A stretch of 64,000 nt of DNA from Clostridium_AD sp050717515 (lineage in GTDB: Bacteria; Bacillota; Clostridia; Clostridiales; Clostridiaceae): contig NZ_JBOITL010000032.1 in NCBI RefSeq assembly GCF_050717515.1, forward strand, positions 310,001 through 374,000, in the 5' to 3' direction. A model generated the notes under the pieces. That model did not search any database. It saw only the letters and a program-made list of their open reading frames with translations, and had not been told where the DNA came from. Below are positions 17,567 through 26,283 of the stretch, in pieces; position 1 is the first letter of the stretch, and each line of letters opens with the position of its first letter. The position numbers and the translations under genes are program-made.

Positions 17567-17656
17567 TTAATCATCATTTACTTTAGATAATAAAATTTTA
17601 TTATTTTTGAAATATATTAAAATCCCTCGCCATAGGTCATATTTAAAATACTTCAT
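17567..17656 (-). CDS. Possible 29-residue peptide
   Basis: A minus-strand frame begins at an ATG at 17656, preceded by GAGAGGTG at a suitable distance. It encodes a short basic/hydrophobic peptide starting MKYFKYDLWRGILIYF. A terminator-like hairpin follows. It may be a genuine small gene or the start of a truncated one; nothing else supports it. Confidence 0.3.
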   Translation of the reverse strand: MKYFKYDLWRGILIYFKNNKILLSKVNDD

Positions 17657-18134
17657 AAAAACACCTCTCAATTATTACGTATAATTATACAATGGCATCT
17701 TATTTCTTTATAAATTACATAAAATTATATATATTTTAATTATATTCTAATATCTAGAATATATCAATTTTAAACACTAATATTGTATAGTGTAAATAGA
17801 TACGAGACAAATCAATAAAATCAGCATATTTGAGTGGAATAATATACATCACTTTGTTCATATAGCAACAACGTTAAAATGAGCTATTTAAGACTTTTTC
17901 ATATGACTTAGTATAAATAACGTAGTTTAAAACTTAAAGTAAGTAAGGAGTGGAAACCATTTTTTTGTGTTTGTAGTTTTCTTGTATTTATTGAAAATTA
18001 AATTAACTAATAGTTAATTTTTATGAATAAAAGATGAAAATGCTTCAATTGTTTAAATTATATAGCTTTGATATAATTTATTTAGCGAAGTCCTAAGTTA
18101 ATTAAATGTACAAATAAATGGAGGAGTTAATTTT
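17657..18134. other. Intergenic region before the XRE-TPR regulator
   Basis: 478 bases with no credible gene. It contains a 21-base palindrome (AAATTAACTA, one base, TAGTTAATTT) at 18000-18020. This lies about 115 bases upstream of the regulator start and could be an operator. GGAGTGGAAACC at 17948 is not followed by a reading frame. Confidence 0.4.
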
Positions 18135-19166
18135 ATGAGAATAAGTCAGATTATTAGAAATTATAGAAAAAAGGAAGAGCTTACTCAAGAGCAAGTTGCT
18201 AATTATTTAAATATAAGTGCACCAGCAGTAAATAAGTGGGAAAAAGGAATATCATGTCCAGATATAGCACTGTTAGCACCTCTTGCACGTGTTTTAAAAA
18301 TTGATATTAATACTTTATTGGCATTTAATGAGGAATTAACAGATGTAGAAGTAAAAAAGCTTACAAAAGAGATAGGTGAAATTGCATCAAAAGATGGATT
18401 CCAAAAGGCTTTTGAAAAGGCCGGTGATTTAATTAAACAATATCCAAGTTGTGATGAGTTAACATATTGGATATCAGTAGTATTAAGGATATATTTATTG
18501 GGGCCTCAAATTGAGGAAAAAGATAAATATGAAAGGAAAATTATTACTTGGCTTGAACTTGTATCAGGAAGTAGTAAAGAAAAAACAGCTTCTATGGCAA
18601 AATTAGAATTATCAGCAATGTATAGGGCGAAAAAAGAGTATAAAAAAGCTCAAGAAGCATTAGATAAAATTCCAGAAGTACAGGTGGATAAAAAAATTCA
18701 ACAGGCATTATTATTTGAAAGTAGCGGCAAATTTGATGAGGCTTATGGCACTTATGAAGGCATATTATTGGAAAATTCACATGAAACATTTGCTACTTTA
18801 TCTTGTATAATAGCGCTGTTATATAAAGAAAAGAAATTTAGTGAAGCAGAAGAATACATAGAGCGTGCTAAAAAGGTTTCTGATGTATTTGATTTAGGGG
18901 CATTCCATAAATATCAATTAGAGTTATCTTTAGCAAAAGAAAAACAGGATAAAGAAAAAGCTATAGAAATGATTACAAATATGGTAAATGAAGCAAGTAG
19001 CATGGGCGATTCTATGAAGTCAAAGCTTTATAAGCATATGAAATTTAATGTGACAAAAACTTGGGACAAAGATAAATATGAAATAGCAGTAAAAGGGACA
19101 ATTAAAAAAGACAAAACCCTTGATTTTGTAAAAAATGATTCTCGGATAAAATTCCTGTTAGAATAA
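18135..19166 (+). CDS. XRE-family regulator with TPR-like C-terminal domain
   Basis: Residues 1-62 are an XRE helix-turn-helix: ISQIIRNYRKKEELTQEQVA, then the recognition helix SAPAVNKWEKG. The remaining 280 residues are alpha-helical repeats of TPR character, for example YKKAQEALDKI and KFSEAEEYIERAKKV. This layout is typical of clostridial regulators that sense small molecules or peptides through their repeats. GGAGGAG precedes the ATG. No target operon is adjacent on this strand. The last nine bases overlap a decayed TIR-domain gene on the other strand. Confidence 0.85.
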   Translation: MRISQIIRNYRKKEELTQEQVANYLNISAPAVNKWEKGISCPDIALLAPLARVLKIDINTLLAFNEELTDVEVKKLTKEIGEIASKDGFQKAFEKAGDLIKQYPSCDELTYWISVVLRIYLLGPQIEEKDKYERKIITWLELVSGSSKEKTASMAKLELSAMYRAKKEYKKAQEALDKIPEVQVDKKIQQALLFESSGKFDEAYGTYEGILLENSHETFATLSCIIALLYKEKKFSEAEEYIERAKKVSDVFDLGAFHKYQLELSLAKEKQDKEKAIEMITNMVNEASSMGDSMKSKLYKHMKFNVTKTWDKDKYEIAVKGTIKKDKTLDFVKNDSRIKFLLE

Positions 19167-19412
19167 GACTAAGTTGGTAAAAAGAGTTGGATGTATCCTT
19201 TTTATAACCCCAGTTAAACATATATAAATAGGGTCATTAGAGTATACTTTGTGAAATATATCTTTAATTATTTCTTTTATTCCAGTTGCAAACTCCAAAA
19301 ATGCCTCATCTTTATCTACACACTTTGAGATACTTATACCAGCAGAAGGTAGCGCTTTAAGATTCTTAAGTGCGCTATCTAACCAATCGCAAGGCCTTGC
19401 AATTACAGGTAT
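19158..19412 (-). pseudogene. Relic 3' end of a TIR-domain gene
   Basis: The minus strand carries about 84 open codons ending at the stop 19158-19160, with no start and a stop just upstream in frame. The first part, IPVIARPCDWLDSALKNLKA followed by LPSAGISISK and KDEAFLEFATGIKEI, matches the C-terminal third of bacterial TIR domains. In those the phrase RPCDW, then KLQALP and DEAF, is characteristic. The N-terminal part with the NAD-glycohydrolase Glu is missing. Bacterial TIR proteins often act in anti-phage defence, so this may mark a lost defence gene. Confidence 0.55.
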
Positions 19413-19560
19413 TAAATATTATATGTGAATAAATAGGTCTGAAAAGTATATTGAAAGGGCTTAACGCAGACATCCTATATTCCATTGGACTATAGACTAA
19501 ACCAATAATAAGGTATAAAATATAAATAATACCAATGTTAATTTAAAAGGGGGCTTTAAA

Positions 19561-21369
19561 ATGGGAAAAATTTTAAAGGATAGAAAAGATGTAGAGCAAT
19601 CACTTACTTGGGATTTATCTGCTATTTATGCAACGGAGCAGCAGTATAATTTAGCTGTAAAAGAGCTTCAAGAACTTACTTTTGAGGTAGAAAAAAGTTA
19701 TAAAGGAAAGCTGAATACAGCAAGCAATATTAATCAATGTTTGGATAAAGTGAGAGAAATAGCCGAGATTTCGTACCGTGCAGGATCTTACGCAGAGCTT
19801 GCAGTTTCAGTGGATCATACTAACAATGAAAACCAAGACAGAGCTATGAAATATATGAATGTGGCATCTGATATTGATAGCAGGTTGAGCTTTGTAAAAA
19901 GCGAAATTATACAAGCTGATGAAAGAATTATTGAGGATGCAATAAGTGAGTCAAAGGAAAATAGCAATTATTTAAAGGATATAAAAAGAGATAAGGCACA
20001 TGCACTCCATCCAGAAGTAGAAAGAGTAGTAGCTGCTTTAGCGGGAACATTAGAAGCTCCTTATAGCATTTATGAACGAGCTAAGCTTGCAGATATGGAT
20101 TTTAATAACTTTACTGTAGACGGAGTGGAGTATCCACTTAGTTTTGGACTTTTTGAAGAAGAATGGGAATCTGAAAATGATGGATTGCTCCGTAGAGCTG
20201 CTTTTGAAGCTTTCTCTTCTAAATTAAGGGAATATCAGCACACTGTAGCAGCAGCTTATCAAACTCAAGTACAAAAGGAAAAAACAATGGCAACACTTAG
20301 AGGGTTTGATTCCGTTATAGACAGTTTATTATTCTCTCAAAAGGTAGATAGACAGTTATATAACAGGCAGATAGACTTAATCATGGAGAAGCTCGCACCT
20401 CACATGAGAAAGTATGCGAAGCTTCTTCAAAAGATACATAAAATAGAAGAAATGACTTTTGCGGATTTGAAGGTTTCAGTTGATCCAGGCTACGAACCTA
20501 ATATAACAGTGGAAGGGTCTAAGAAATATATTGAGGGGGCATTATCTATACTCGGTGAAGATTACCGTGCGATGGTTAAAAGAGCTTATGATGAAAGGTG
20601 GATTGATTTTGCACAAAACAAGGGGAAAGCTACAGGAGCGTTCTGTGCAAGTCCTTATGGAAGTCATTCTTTCATTTTAATTTCTTGGACTGAAAAAATG
20701 GCAGAGGTCTTTACACTAGCTCATGAGCTTGGGCATGCAGGACACTTCAGTTTATGCAATGAAAGCCAAAATATATTTGATACAGAGGTCTCAACATATT
20801 TCGTAGAAGCACCATCTACAATGAATGAGATGCTCATGGCAAATTATCTTATGAAAGAAAATGATGATTCTAGATTTAAGAGATGGGTTTTATCCTCAAT
20901 GATAGGACATACCTATTATCATAACTTTGTAACGCACCTCTTAGAAGCAGCGTATCAAAGAGAGGTATACAATATAATTGATCAGGGCGGAAGCGTTCAA
21001 GCTACAAAACTTAATGAAATAAAAAGAAGTGTACTTGAAAAGTTCTGGGGAGATGACGTGAAAATAAATGATGGAGCAGAACTTACTTGGATGAGACAGC
21101 CTCATTATTACATGGGACTTTATCCTTATACTTACAGTGCAGGACTTACCATAGCAACAGAGGTTAGCAAGAGGATTTTAACAGAAGGACAACCAGCTAT
21201 AGATGATTGGAGAGAGGTACTTAAAGCAGGCTCAACTAAAACACCAGTAGAGCTTGCGAAAATGGCTGGAGTAGATATAACCACAGAAAAACCACTGCTT
21301 GATACTATAGAGCATATTGGTAATATAATTGATGAGATAATAAAGCTCACTGAGGAAATTGAAGGCTAA
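19561..21369 (+). CDS. pepF: Oligoendopeptidase F (M3 family)
   Basis: A cytoplasmic zinc endopeptidase that cuts short peptides. The zinc site is AHELGHAGHF, with His388, Glu389 and His392. The third ligand is a Glu near residue 416 in YFVEAPSTMNE. Length (602 residues) is that of PepF. The protein starts MGKILKDRKDVEQSLTWDLS, the usual N-terminal pattern. AAAAGGGGGC lies before the ATG. The gene is transcribed alone and converges on lemA, sharing a long two-way terminator. Confidence 0.93.
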   Translation: MGKILKDRKDVEQSLTWDLSAIYATEQQYNLAVKELQELTFEVEKSYKGKLNTASNINQCLDKVREIAEISYRAGSYAELAVSVDHTNNENQDRAMKYMNVASDIDSRLSFVKSEIIQADERIIEDAISESKENSNYLKDIKRDKAHALHPEVERVVAALAGTLEAPYSIYERAKLADMDFNNFTVDGVEYPLSFGLFEEEWESENDGLLRRAAFEAFSSKLREYQHTVAAAYQTQVQKEKTMATLRGFDSVIDSLLFSQKVDRQLYNRQIDLIMEKLAPHMRKYAKLLQKIHKIEEMTFADLKVSVDPGYEPNITVEGSKKYIEGALSILGEDYRAMVKRAYDERWIDFAQNKGKATGAFCASPYGSHSFILISWTEKMAEVFTLAHELGHAGHFSLCNESQNIFDTEVSTYFVEAPSTMNEMLMANYLMKENDDSRFKRWVLSSMIGHTYYHNFVTHLLEAAYQREVYNIIDQGGSVQATKLNEIKRSVLEKFWGDDVKINDGAELTWMRQPHYYMGLYPYTYSAGLTIATEVSKRILTEGQPAIDDWREVLKAGSTKTPVELAKMAGVDITTEKPLLDTIEHIGNIIDEIIKLTEEIEG

Positions 21370-21401
21370 ATCATCATCCACCATACTGCAGTATTAACGA
21401 C

Positions 21402-21460
21402 TTAAGAAGGACATTTAGATTCCACTCAAATAAAAGTGGGAGTCTAAATGTCCTTCTTAA
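21402..21460. terminator. Bidirectional terminator between pepF and lemA
   Basis: A long hairpin of about 24 paired bases has arms beginning TTAAGAAGGACATTTAGA and ending in the complement at 21460. It serves converging genes on both strands. Confidence 0.85.
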
Positions 21461-21505
21461 ATATCGCTAAATAGTATAAATACTTTATAATTGCCTGAGT
21501 CCTTG

Positions 21506-22048
21506 CTAAAACTTAATCTGTGGAGCAGCTTTTTCCGCTGCATCCACATTAAAGAAAGGTTCTTCCTTGAAACTAAACATGCTTGCCACAAGGCTTGACG
21601 GAAACATTTGTACAGAGTTATTGTAATCCATAGCTACATCGTTGTAAAATTGTCTTGCATAGCTAATTTTATCCTCTGTTTTTGATAATTCTCCCTGAAG
21701 TTCAAGAAAATTTGTATTTGCTTTAAGTTGTGGATAGGCCTCTGCTACAGCAAATAATTTTCCAAGTACCTGTGTTAACTCACCATTAGCCTTCATCATT
21801 TCGTCTGGTGTATTAGAGGAAAGATAGTTAGTCCTGGCTGAGGTCACTGCTTCAAAGGTGCTACGTTCATGATTAGCATAGCCTTTTACAATTTCAACAA
21901 GGTTAGGGATAAGATCAAATCTCCTTTTTAGCTGTACATCAATTTGGCTCCATGAATTTCTCACCTTATTACGCTTGCCTATAAGGATATTATAAAGAGC
22001 AATCAGCATTAGTACTAGTACGGATATTATAATTATTGGAATTAACAT
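21506..22048 (-). CDS. lemA: LemA-family membrane protein
   Basis: A 180-residue protein with one N-terminal membrane helix (residues 2-20) and a long helical domain. The conserved opening is NKVRNSWSQIDVQLKRRFDL, followed by IPNLVEIVKGYANHE, the hallmark of the family. LemA proteins are anchored with the helical domain outside or in the cytoplasm depending on species; their function is not settled. The DUF2207 gene lies 88 bases upstream on the same strand. LemA with a DUF2207 or TPM-domain partner is a recurrent pairing. Confidence 0.9.
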   Translation of the reverse strand: MLIPIIIISVLVLMLIALYNILIGKRNKVRNSWSQIDVQLKRRFDLIPNLVEIVKGYANHERSTFEAVTSARTNYLSSNTPDEMMKANGELTQVLGKLFAVAEAYPQLKANTNFLELQGELSKTEDKISYARQFYNDVAMDYNNSVQMFPSSLVASMFSFKEEPFFNVDAAEKAAPQIKF

Positions 22049-22100
22049 AAAATCACTCCTTTATTTTTAAAATAATGTGACATTAAAATATGCGAAACTA

Positions 22101-22146
22101 TCAGAATGCACGAATGCATCAAAATGCACGAATGCATCAGAATGCA
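22101..22146. repeat. 18-base tandem repeat at the DUF2207 stop codon
   Basis: The 18-base unit TCARAATGCACGAATGCA occurs at 22101-22118 and 22119-22136, with a partial third copy at 22137-22146. The third copy contains the stop codon and last codons of the DUF2207 gene, so the sequence after the stop is a duplication of the gene's own end. Confidence 0.8.
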
Positions 22147-24086
22147 CCACCACCGCCACCACCACCGCCACCACCGGAGCTACCGCCACTAAAGCCGCCA
22201 CCACCGCCAGAAGATGATGAATCTTGGGAACTTGCTACGCTTTGCGCTGTGGAAATTGCACCCTGCACGGTATGGATAGTATCATCAAACATTGCACCAA
22301 AGCCACCAAAGTAACCATAGCTTGCTCCATACATATAGGTGAGCTGATTATTATTTAAATCCTCATCTCTGAAAACAATAGGAAGCTGCTTTATAACTTC
22401 CTTTGCCACACCTAGAGAAACGGCGTAAACAAGATAGTGCTCCCATATTACAATAGAAGGGATTTCAGCTTTATCTAATCTGCTGAAATCCTTTAAAAAG
22501 TTTTTGAAGGACTGCCACATTGCATACTGCTCGTTTCCATATGCTGTTCTTCTCTTTATTAATACTCCGAAAACAACTAGTATAATACCTTGGATTATAA
22601 GAGCTACAGCAATTGGAGCAGACAATAGTAATGTAATAGCTACTCCAATTAATAAATAAGCAAATCCTGCTAATACTCCAAGTGCGGTTCCCTTTTTACA
22701 GGTTTGATCAAAGAAAATATTTTTATCAGCTTCCTTCCGTACAAATGTAACCCATTTATCGTAATCGGCCTTAAATTCTAGTGCTTTGCTATTCTTTTTA
22801 ACATAATCCTTTATTTCATCAAGTACAACATAATTTCCATTTCCTATTTTACCTATAAACCAGCTTATCAAAAACTCTTCGTGCTTTTTCAATATTATTG
22901 ATGGTGCTTTTTCATTTAAGCTAATCGTATATTGATTTATTTCCTTACTATTAAAGAAACCCTTTTTACTAACCTTATTTTGAGAAATTAACAGTTTCTT
23001 CTTTCGTGTAAGATCCATAAGGGTAGCCATTACATCTCTAGTATTTACTGTGCCAAAAGACATCAAAACACTCATTTCTGCTGGCGTATACTCGCCTGGA
23101 AGTTCCCTGTAGTACTTTCCTTCAAAGTTTGGTTTAAGCTCTTTATCATATTTTTGATATATATAAATAATTACTGGAAACCATAATAGTAAGAGAAGTA
23201 TTGCTAGAGGACTACCTACAGATTTACGCTGTGCTACATCGATATCTCTCTTAGTTTGCATTTCAACTTGCTGTTTTACGTCCTGCCTTGCCTGCTCTCT
23301 TGCTATATTTGCTTTATTTGCAAGGTCAGCTTCATTAGACATTATTCTAGGTAGTGCATTTTCAGCTACTATATTACTTGATCCAGGAACAAGCTTTACA
23401 GGAAATAAAACCAAGGTTTCTATAAAAGTACTCGGTGACACTGTTGGTACGGTAAATTCTACATTACGGCCATCTAATATGGAAGATTCGCCTATAAGCG
23501 GACCATGAGCAAAGACTTTAAGTTCTTCTTTCGCAGCACCTAGGGGCAGCGTTATTTTTATCTTGATGTTATCTAATCTAGTTTGCCACTCAGTGCCAAC
23601 TACCTTTCTGTTAAACTCTGCTGTATCCTTATATTTTGTAACAGCATCAATTAATTTGTATTTTATAACAAAGGTTTTTTCTTGATTTTCTGAAACCTCA
23701 AAAATTTTGAATCCTGCCGAGGTTCCTTCCTCTATAAAGTTATAAGTACCTGGATTGCCTGCTTCATCAAGAGAATTACTGGAATTTAGCTGAACTTCTT
23801 TTAAATCACCATTTTCCATTACATAAACTTTTTTATCTTTTAAGCCTTTTGTAAGAGAAAAATCAACATCTCTAGTAACTCCATTAAACTTACCATGGAA
23901 ATTATAAGTAAGTCGTTCTTCAAAGTTAGCTGAACCATCTTTATTTACTATTACATTAATATCATACCCAGATAAATTATAGGTTCTATTTTCTGAAGCA
24001 TTTACCTGTTGATTTAATGTCGTGAGAGTAAAGAGAGTAATAACCAAAAACATTCTAGTAAAAATTATTGTGAACCCTTTTTTCAT
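22137..24086 (-). CDS. DUF2207 membrane protein with glycine-rich tail
   Basis: A secreted or membrane-anchored protein of 649 residues. A signal peptide (about 1-30) leads into the DUF2207 beta-rich domain (YNLSGYDINVIVNKDGSANF and onwards, to about residue 260). One membrane helix near 295-312 follows, then a cytoplasmic domain and a helical hairpin pair near 465-510. The C-terminus is a Ser/Gly tract ending in ten glycines, typical of the family and of TPM proteins. It is upstream of lemA on the same strand and is probably co-transcribed. Function is unknown; envelope maintenance is the usual guess. Confidence 0.85.
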   Translation of the reverse strand: MKKGFTIIFTRMFLVITLFTLTTLNQQVNASENRTYNLSGYDINVIVNKDGSANFEERLTYNFHGKFNGVTRDVDFSLTKGLKDKKVYVMENGDLKEVQLNSSNSLDEAGNPGTYNFIEEGTSAGFKIFEVSENQEKTFVIKYKLIDAVTKYKDTAEFNRKVVGTEWQTRLDNIKIKITLPLGAAKEELKVFAHGPLIGESSILDGRNVEFTVPTVSPSTFIETLVLFPVKLVPGSSNIVAENALPRIMSNEADLANKANIAREQARQDVKQQVEMQTKRDIDVAQRKSVGSPLAILLLLLWFPVIIYIYQKYDKELKPNFEGKYYRELPGEYTPAEMSVLMSFGTVNTRDVMATLMDLTRKKKLLISQNKVSKKGFFNSKEINQYTISLNEKAPSIILKKHEEFLISWFIGKIGNGNYVVLDEIKDYVKKNSKALEFKADYDKWVTFVRKEADKNIFFDQTCKKGTALGVLAGFAYLLIGVAITLLLSAPIAVALIIQGIILVVFGVLIKRRTAYGNEQYAMWQSFKNFLKDFSRLDKAEIPSIVIWEHYLVYAVSLGVAKEVIKQLPIVFRDEDLNNNQLTYMYGASYGYFGGFGAMFDDTIHTVQGAISTAQSVASSQDSSSSGGGGGFSGGSSGGGGGGGGGGAF

Positions 24087-24337
24087 AACTTCACCTCCCT
24101 ATAATGTTATTATATACAATATATTGAAAAATTTCACTATATTTCATATTTTAACTTTTGCATAAAAACTATAAAGATTACTTACAGGGACATAATAGTT
24201 TTTTTATTAACTCTCCTTACGAAACTATTTTTTGTTGCTTCTACTTGTTTAGGGGCAACAGTTCATAGTAGAATATAATATAAAGCATTATTATAAGTTT
24301 CAATTATCAAGACTTATCAAAAGAAAGGTGGATATAT

Positions 24338-25552
24338 ATGATTCAAGAGTTAAAAACAGGTGGTAACACATCTCTTAGTTCTTCAAAAGGTTGTGTTATT
24401 GTAACACATGATATAGACATAAATACAGATGTATCTTTAACCGCTTTTCTTGTGACAGACGCAGGAAAAGTTTTAGGTGATAGTGGAATAGTATTCTACA
24501 ACCAGATGGAAGGACCAAATGGTATAGCTACATTTATTCCTTCTGTAGACAGCGGAAGTACAAAAATACATAAAATTGATTTTGATTTAAGCAAGTCATC
24601 AGGAGGTATAACTAAAATAGCTGTAACATTGACAGAGGGAAATAATACTGGATTTGCAAGTGTGAAAAACTTAAAAGCTGAAATACATGTAGGCAGTGAC
24701 ATTATTCAGCTAATACCCTCAAGTTTCACAACTGAAAATGGCATAGTTGTTACTGAATTGTATCTAAGAAACGAAAGTGCAAAAGCTAAGGCAATATGGA
24801 AGGGATTTGCAGCAGGTCTAGATGGATTATGTTTAAATTATGGAGTAGAAGTGGAAGCAGAAGAAAAACAACCTGTGAATCCTGTTAAGTCTGTACAACC
24901 TGTTAAGTCAGTTGTTAACCTTAAGAAGACCAGTGGTAAAGTGAATTTATCCAAAGGCGAGAAGCCTATTTTAATTGAAAAAACTACCGAAATAACAGCA
25001 TCAGTTTCTTGGGATTCTGGTACAGACTATGATATTTATGCACTAGTATACACTAAGTCTGGTAAACAAATTGATGTAGCTATGTTCGGCGCTAAAGGTG
25101 TACCAGTATTGCAAAATTTCGATAACGGGACTGTAGAGCATATGGGAGATGTAGGAAGAGGTAAAAAACTAGGTTGGGGCAAGGCAAAAAAAGAAGTTAG
25201 CAAAACAGAAATAATTAAAATACGTTTTAATGACGATATTATTGCAGTAGTTCCTGTAGCTTACTCTGCACAGTCAAATGGATCTGGTTCTTTCCACAAG
25301 TATAAAGTATCTATGTGCATAGATAACAACGCAGGTACAGTAGTTACGATTTCTGCAGAAAATGCAAATGATAATAATGGAATATACACCTGTGTACCAG
25401 GAATGTTATTAAACACAACAGATGGGATCGTAATAAAACCTATTGAAATGTACAGTACACAAGGTTCAGAGAACAGACCAATGTTAATGAAGGGTGCTGA
25501 CGGTAACATAGAAATAGTTATGGATAAAGGGCCGAAAAACAACTTTAAATAA
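24338..25552 (+). CDS. Protein with two TerD stress-response domains
   Basis: A cytoplasmic protein of 404 residues. The N-terminal TerD domain (about 1-170) shows DIDINTDVSLTAFLVTDAGK and the calcium-loop-like Asp-rich turns, then LRNESAKAKAIWKGFAAGL. A valine- and proline-rich linker with the repeat PVKSVQPVKS joins it to a second TerD-like domain (about 200-404), containing SWDSGTDYDIYALVYTKSG and GDVGRGKKLGWGKAKK. TerD proteins take part in tellurite, phage and stress resistance clusters, but none of the usual ter partners (terC, terB, terE) is adjacent. The gene stands alone with AAAGGTGG as ribosome site. Confidence 0.85.
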   Translation: MIQELKTGGNTSLSSSKGCVIVTHDIDINTDVSLTAFLVTDAGKVLGDSGIVFYNQMEGPNGIATFIPSVDSGSTKIHKIDFDLSKSSGGITKIAVTLTEGNNTGFASVKNLKAEIHVGSDIIQLIPSSFTTENGIVVTELYLRNESAKAKAIWKGFAAGLDGLCLNYGVEVEAEEKQPVNPVKSVQPVKSVVNLKKTSGKVNLSKGEKPILIEKTTEITASVSWDSGTDYDIYALVYTKSGKQIDVAMFGAKGVPVLQNFDNGTVEHMGDVGRGKKLGWGKAKKEVSKTEIIKIRFNDDIIAVVPVAYSAQSNGSGSFHKYKVSMCIDNNAGTVVTISAENANDNNGIYTCVPGMLLNTTDGIVIKPIEMYSTQGSENRPMLMKGADGNIEIVMDKGPKNNFK

Positions 25553-25647
25553 GCGTTAATTTATTCTAATGAAAGGAGAAGGTGATTAAGTATAGAATAT
25601 TCTGACTTGTTCAGATTAGTCTAGATTTAGGAACCCAGGTGTAAAAT

Positions 25648-26205
25648 ATGTCAGAGATCACGAAACAAGCTTTAGCACAGTCATTAAAAAGTTTAATGAA
25701 TACTACTCCTTTAGCTAAAATTACAGTTAATAATATTGTTAAAGTGTGTAAAGTAAATCGTCGTACATTTTATTATCACTTTCAAGATATTTATGCACTT
25801 TTAGAGTGGATTTTTAAAAATGAAGTTGCAGATGTAATGGAAGAAAATAAAACCTATAAAACATGGCAAGAGGGGTTTTTGAGAATATTTTATTATTTGA
25901 GTAAAAACCGCAAAATGGTGCTAAATGCTTATAACTCTATTGGTCGAGATAAATTAGAAACTCACTTATACAGTGCAGTTTACGACCTGGTTTTAAATGT
26001 TGTAGATGAAATTACCTTAGGTACAGAAGTGTCTGAAAAAGGAAAGGAATTTGTAGTGAATTTTTATAAGGTTGCGCTTGTTGGTTTATTGCTTGAATGG
26101 ATAAGAAAAAATATGATAGAAAATCCAGAGGAGATTATTGATAATCTTAGTAAAATATTATGTGGGGATACCCATAAAGCACTATTAGAAATCAAAATAC
26201 CTTAA
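25648..26205 (+). CDS. TetR/AcrR-family regulator
   Basis: A 185-residue repressor. The N-terminal helix-turn-helix is seen in ITVNNIVKVCKVNRRTFYYH. The C-terminal half matches the TetR_C_8 type found in DhaS-like activators (LLEWIRKNMIENPEEI). Start ATG follows AGGTG. Two short palindromes lie just upstream, AGAATATTCT and TCTGACTTGTTCAGA (about 25590-25615), which could be its own operator. It converges on the oleate hydratase gene. A regulatory link to that gene is possible, but the hydratase promoter lies 1.8 kb away. Confidence 0.85.
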   Translation: MSEITKQALAQSLKSLMNTTPLAKITVNNIVKVCKVNRRTFYYHFQDIYALLEWIFKNEVADVMEENKTYKTWQEGFLRIFYYLSKNRKMVLNAYNSIGRDKLETHLYSAVYDLVLNVVDEITLGTEVSEKGKEFVVNFYKVALVGLLLEWIRKNMIENPEEIIDNLSKILCGDTHKALLEIKIP

Positions 26206-26218
26206 TAGTATTATATAT

Positions 26219-26266
26219 AAAAGCTATGAAATTATGGTTTTATACTCATATTTCATAGCTTTTTAT
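26219..26266. terminator. Bidirectional terminator between tetR-type gene and oleate hydratase
   Basis: AAAAGCTATGAAAT (from 26219) and its complement ATTTCATAGCTTTT enclose a loop of about 17 bases, flanked by A and T runs on each side. Confidence 0.82.
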
Positions 26267-26283
26267 TGTTTAGATAAATAAGC

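Noticed and set aside
22101..22146. Short repeats considered as a CRISPR array
   Set aside because: The units are directly adjacent with no spacers, no cas genes are present and one copy contains a stop codon of a gene. The same applies to the repeat at 50076.
22090..22314. Proline-rich plus-strand frame with PPPPPP tracts
   Set aside because: It is the antisense of the glycine-rich DUF2207 tail and of the 18-base tandem repeat.
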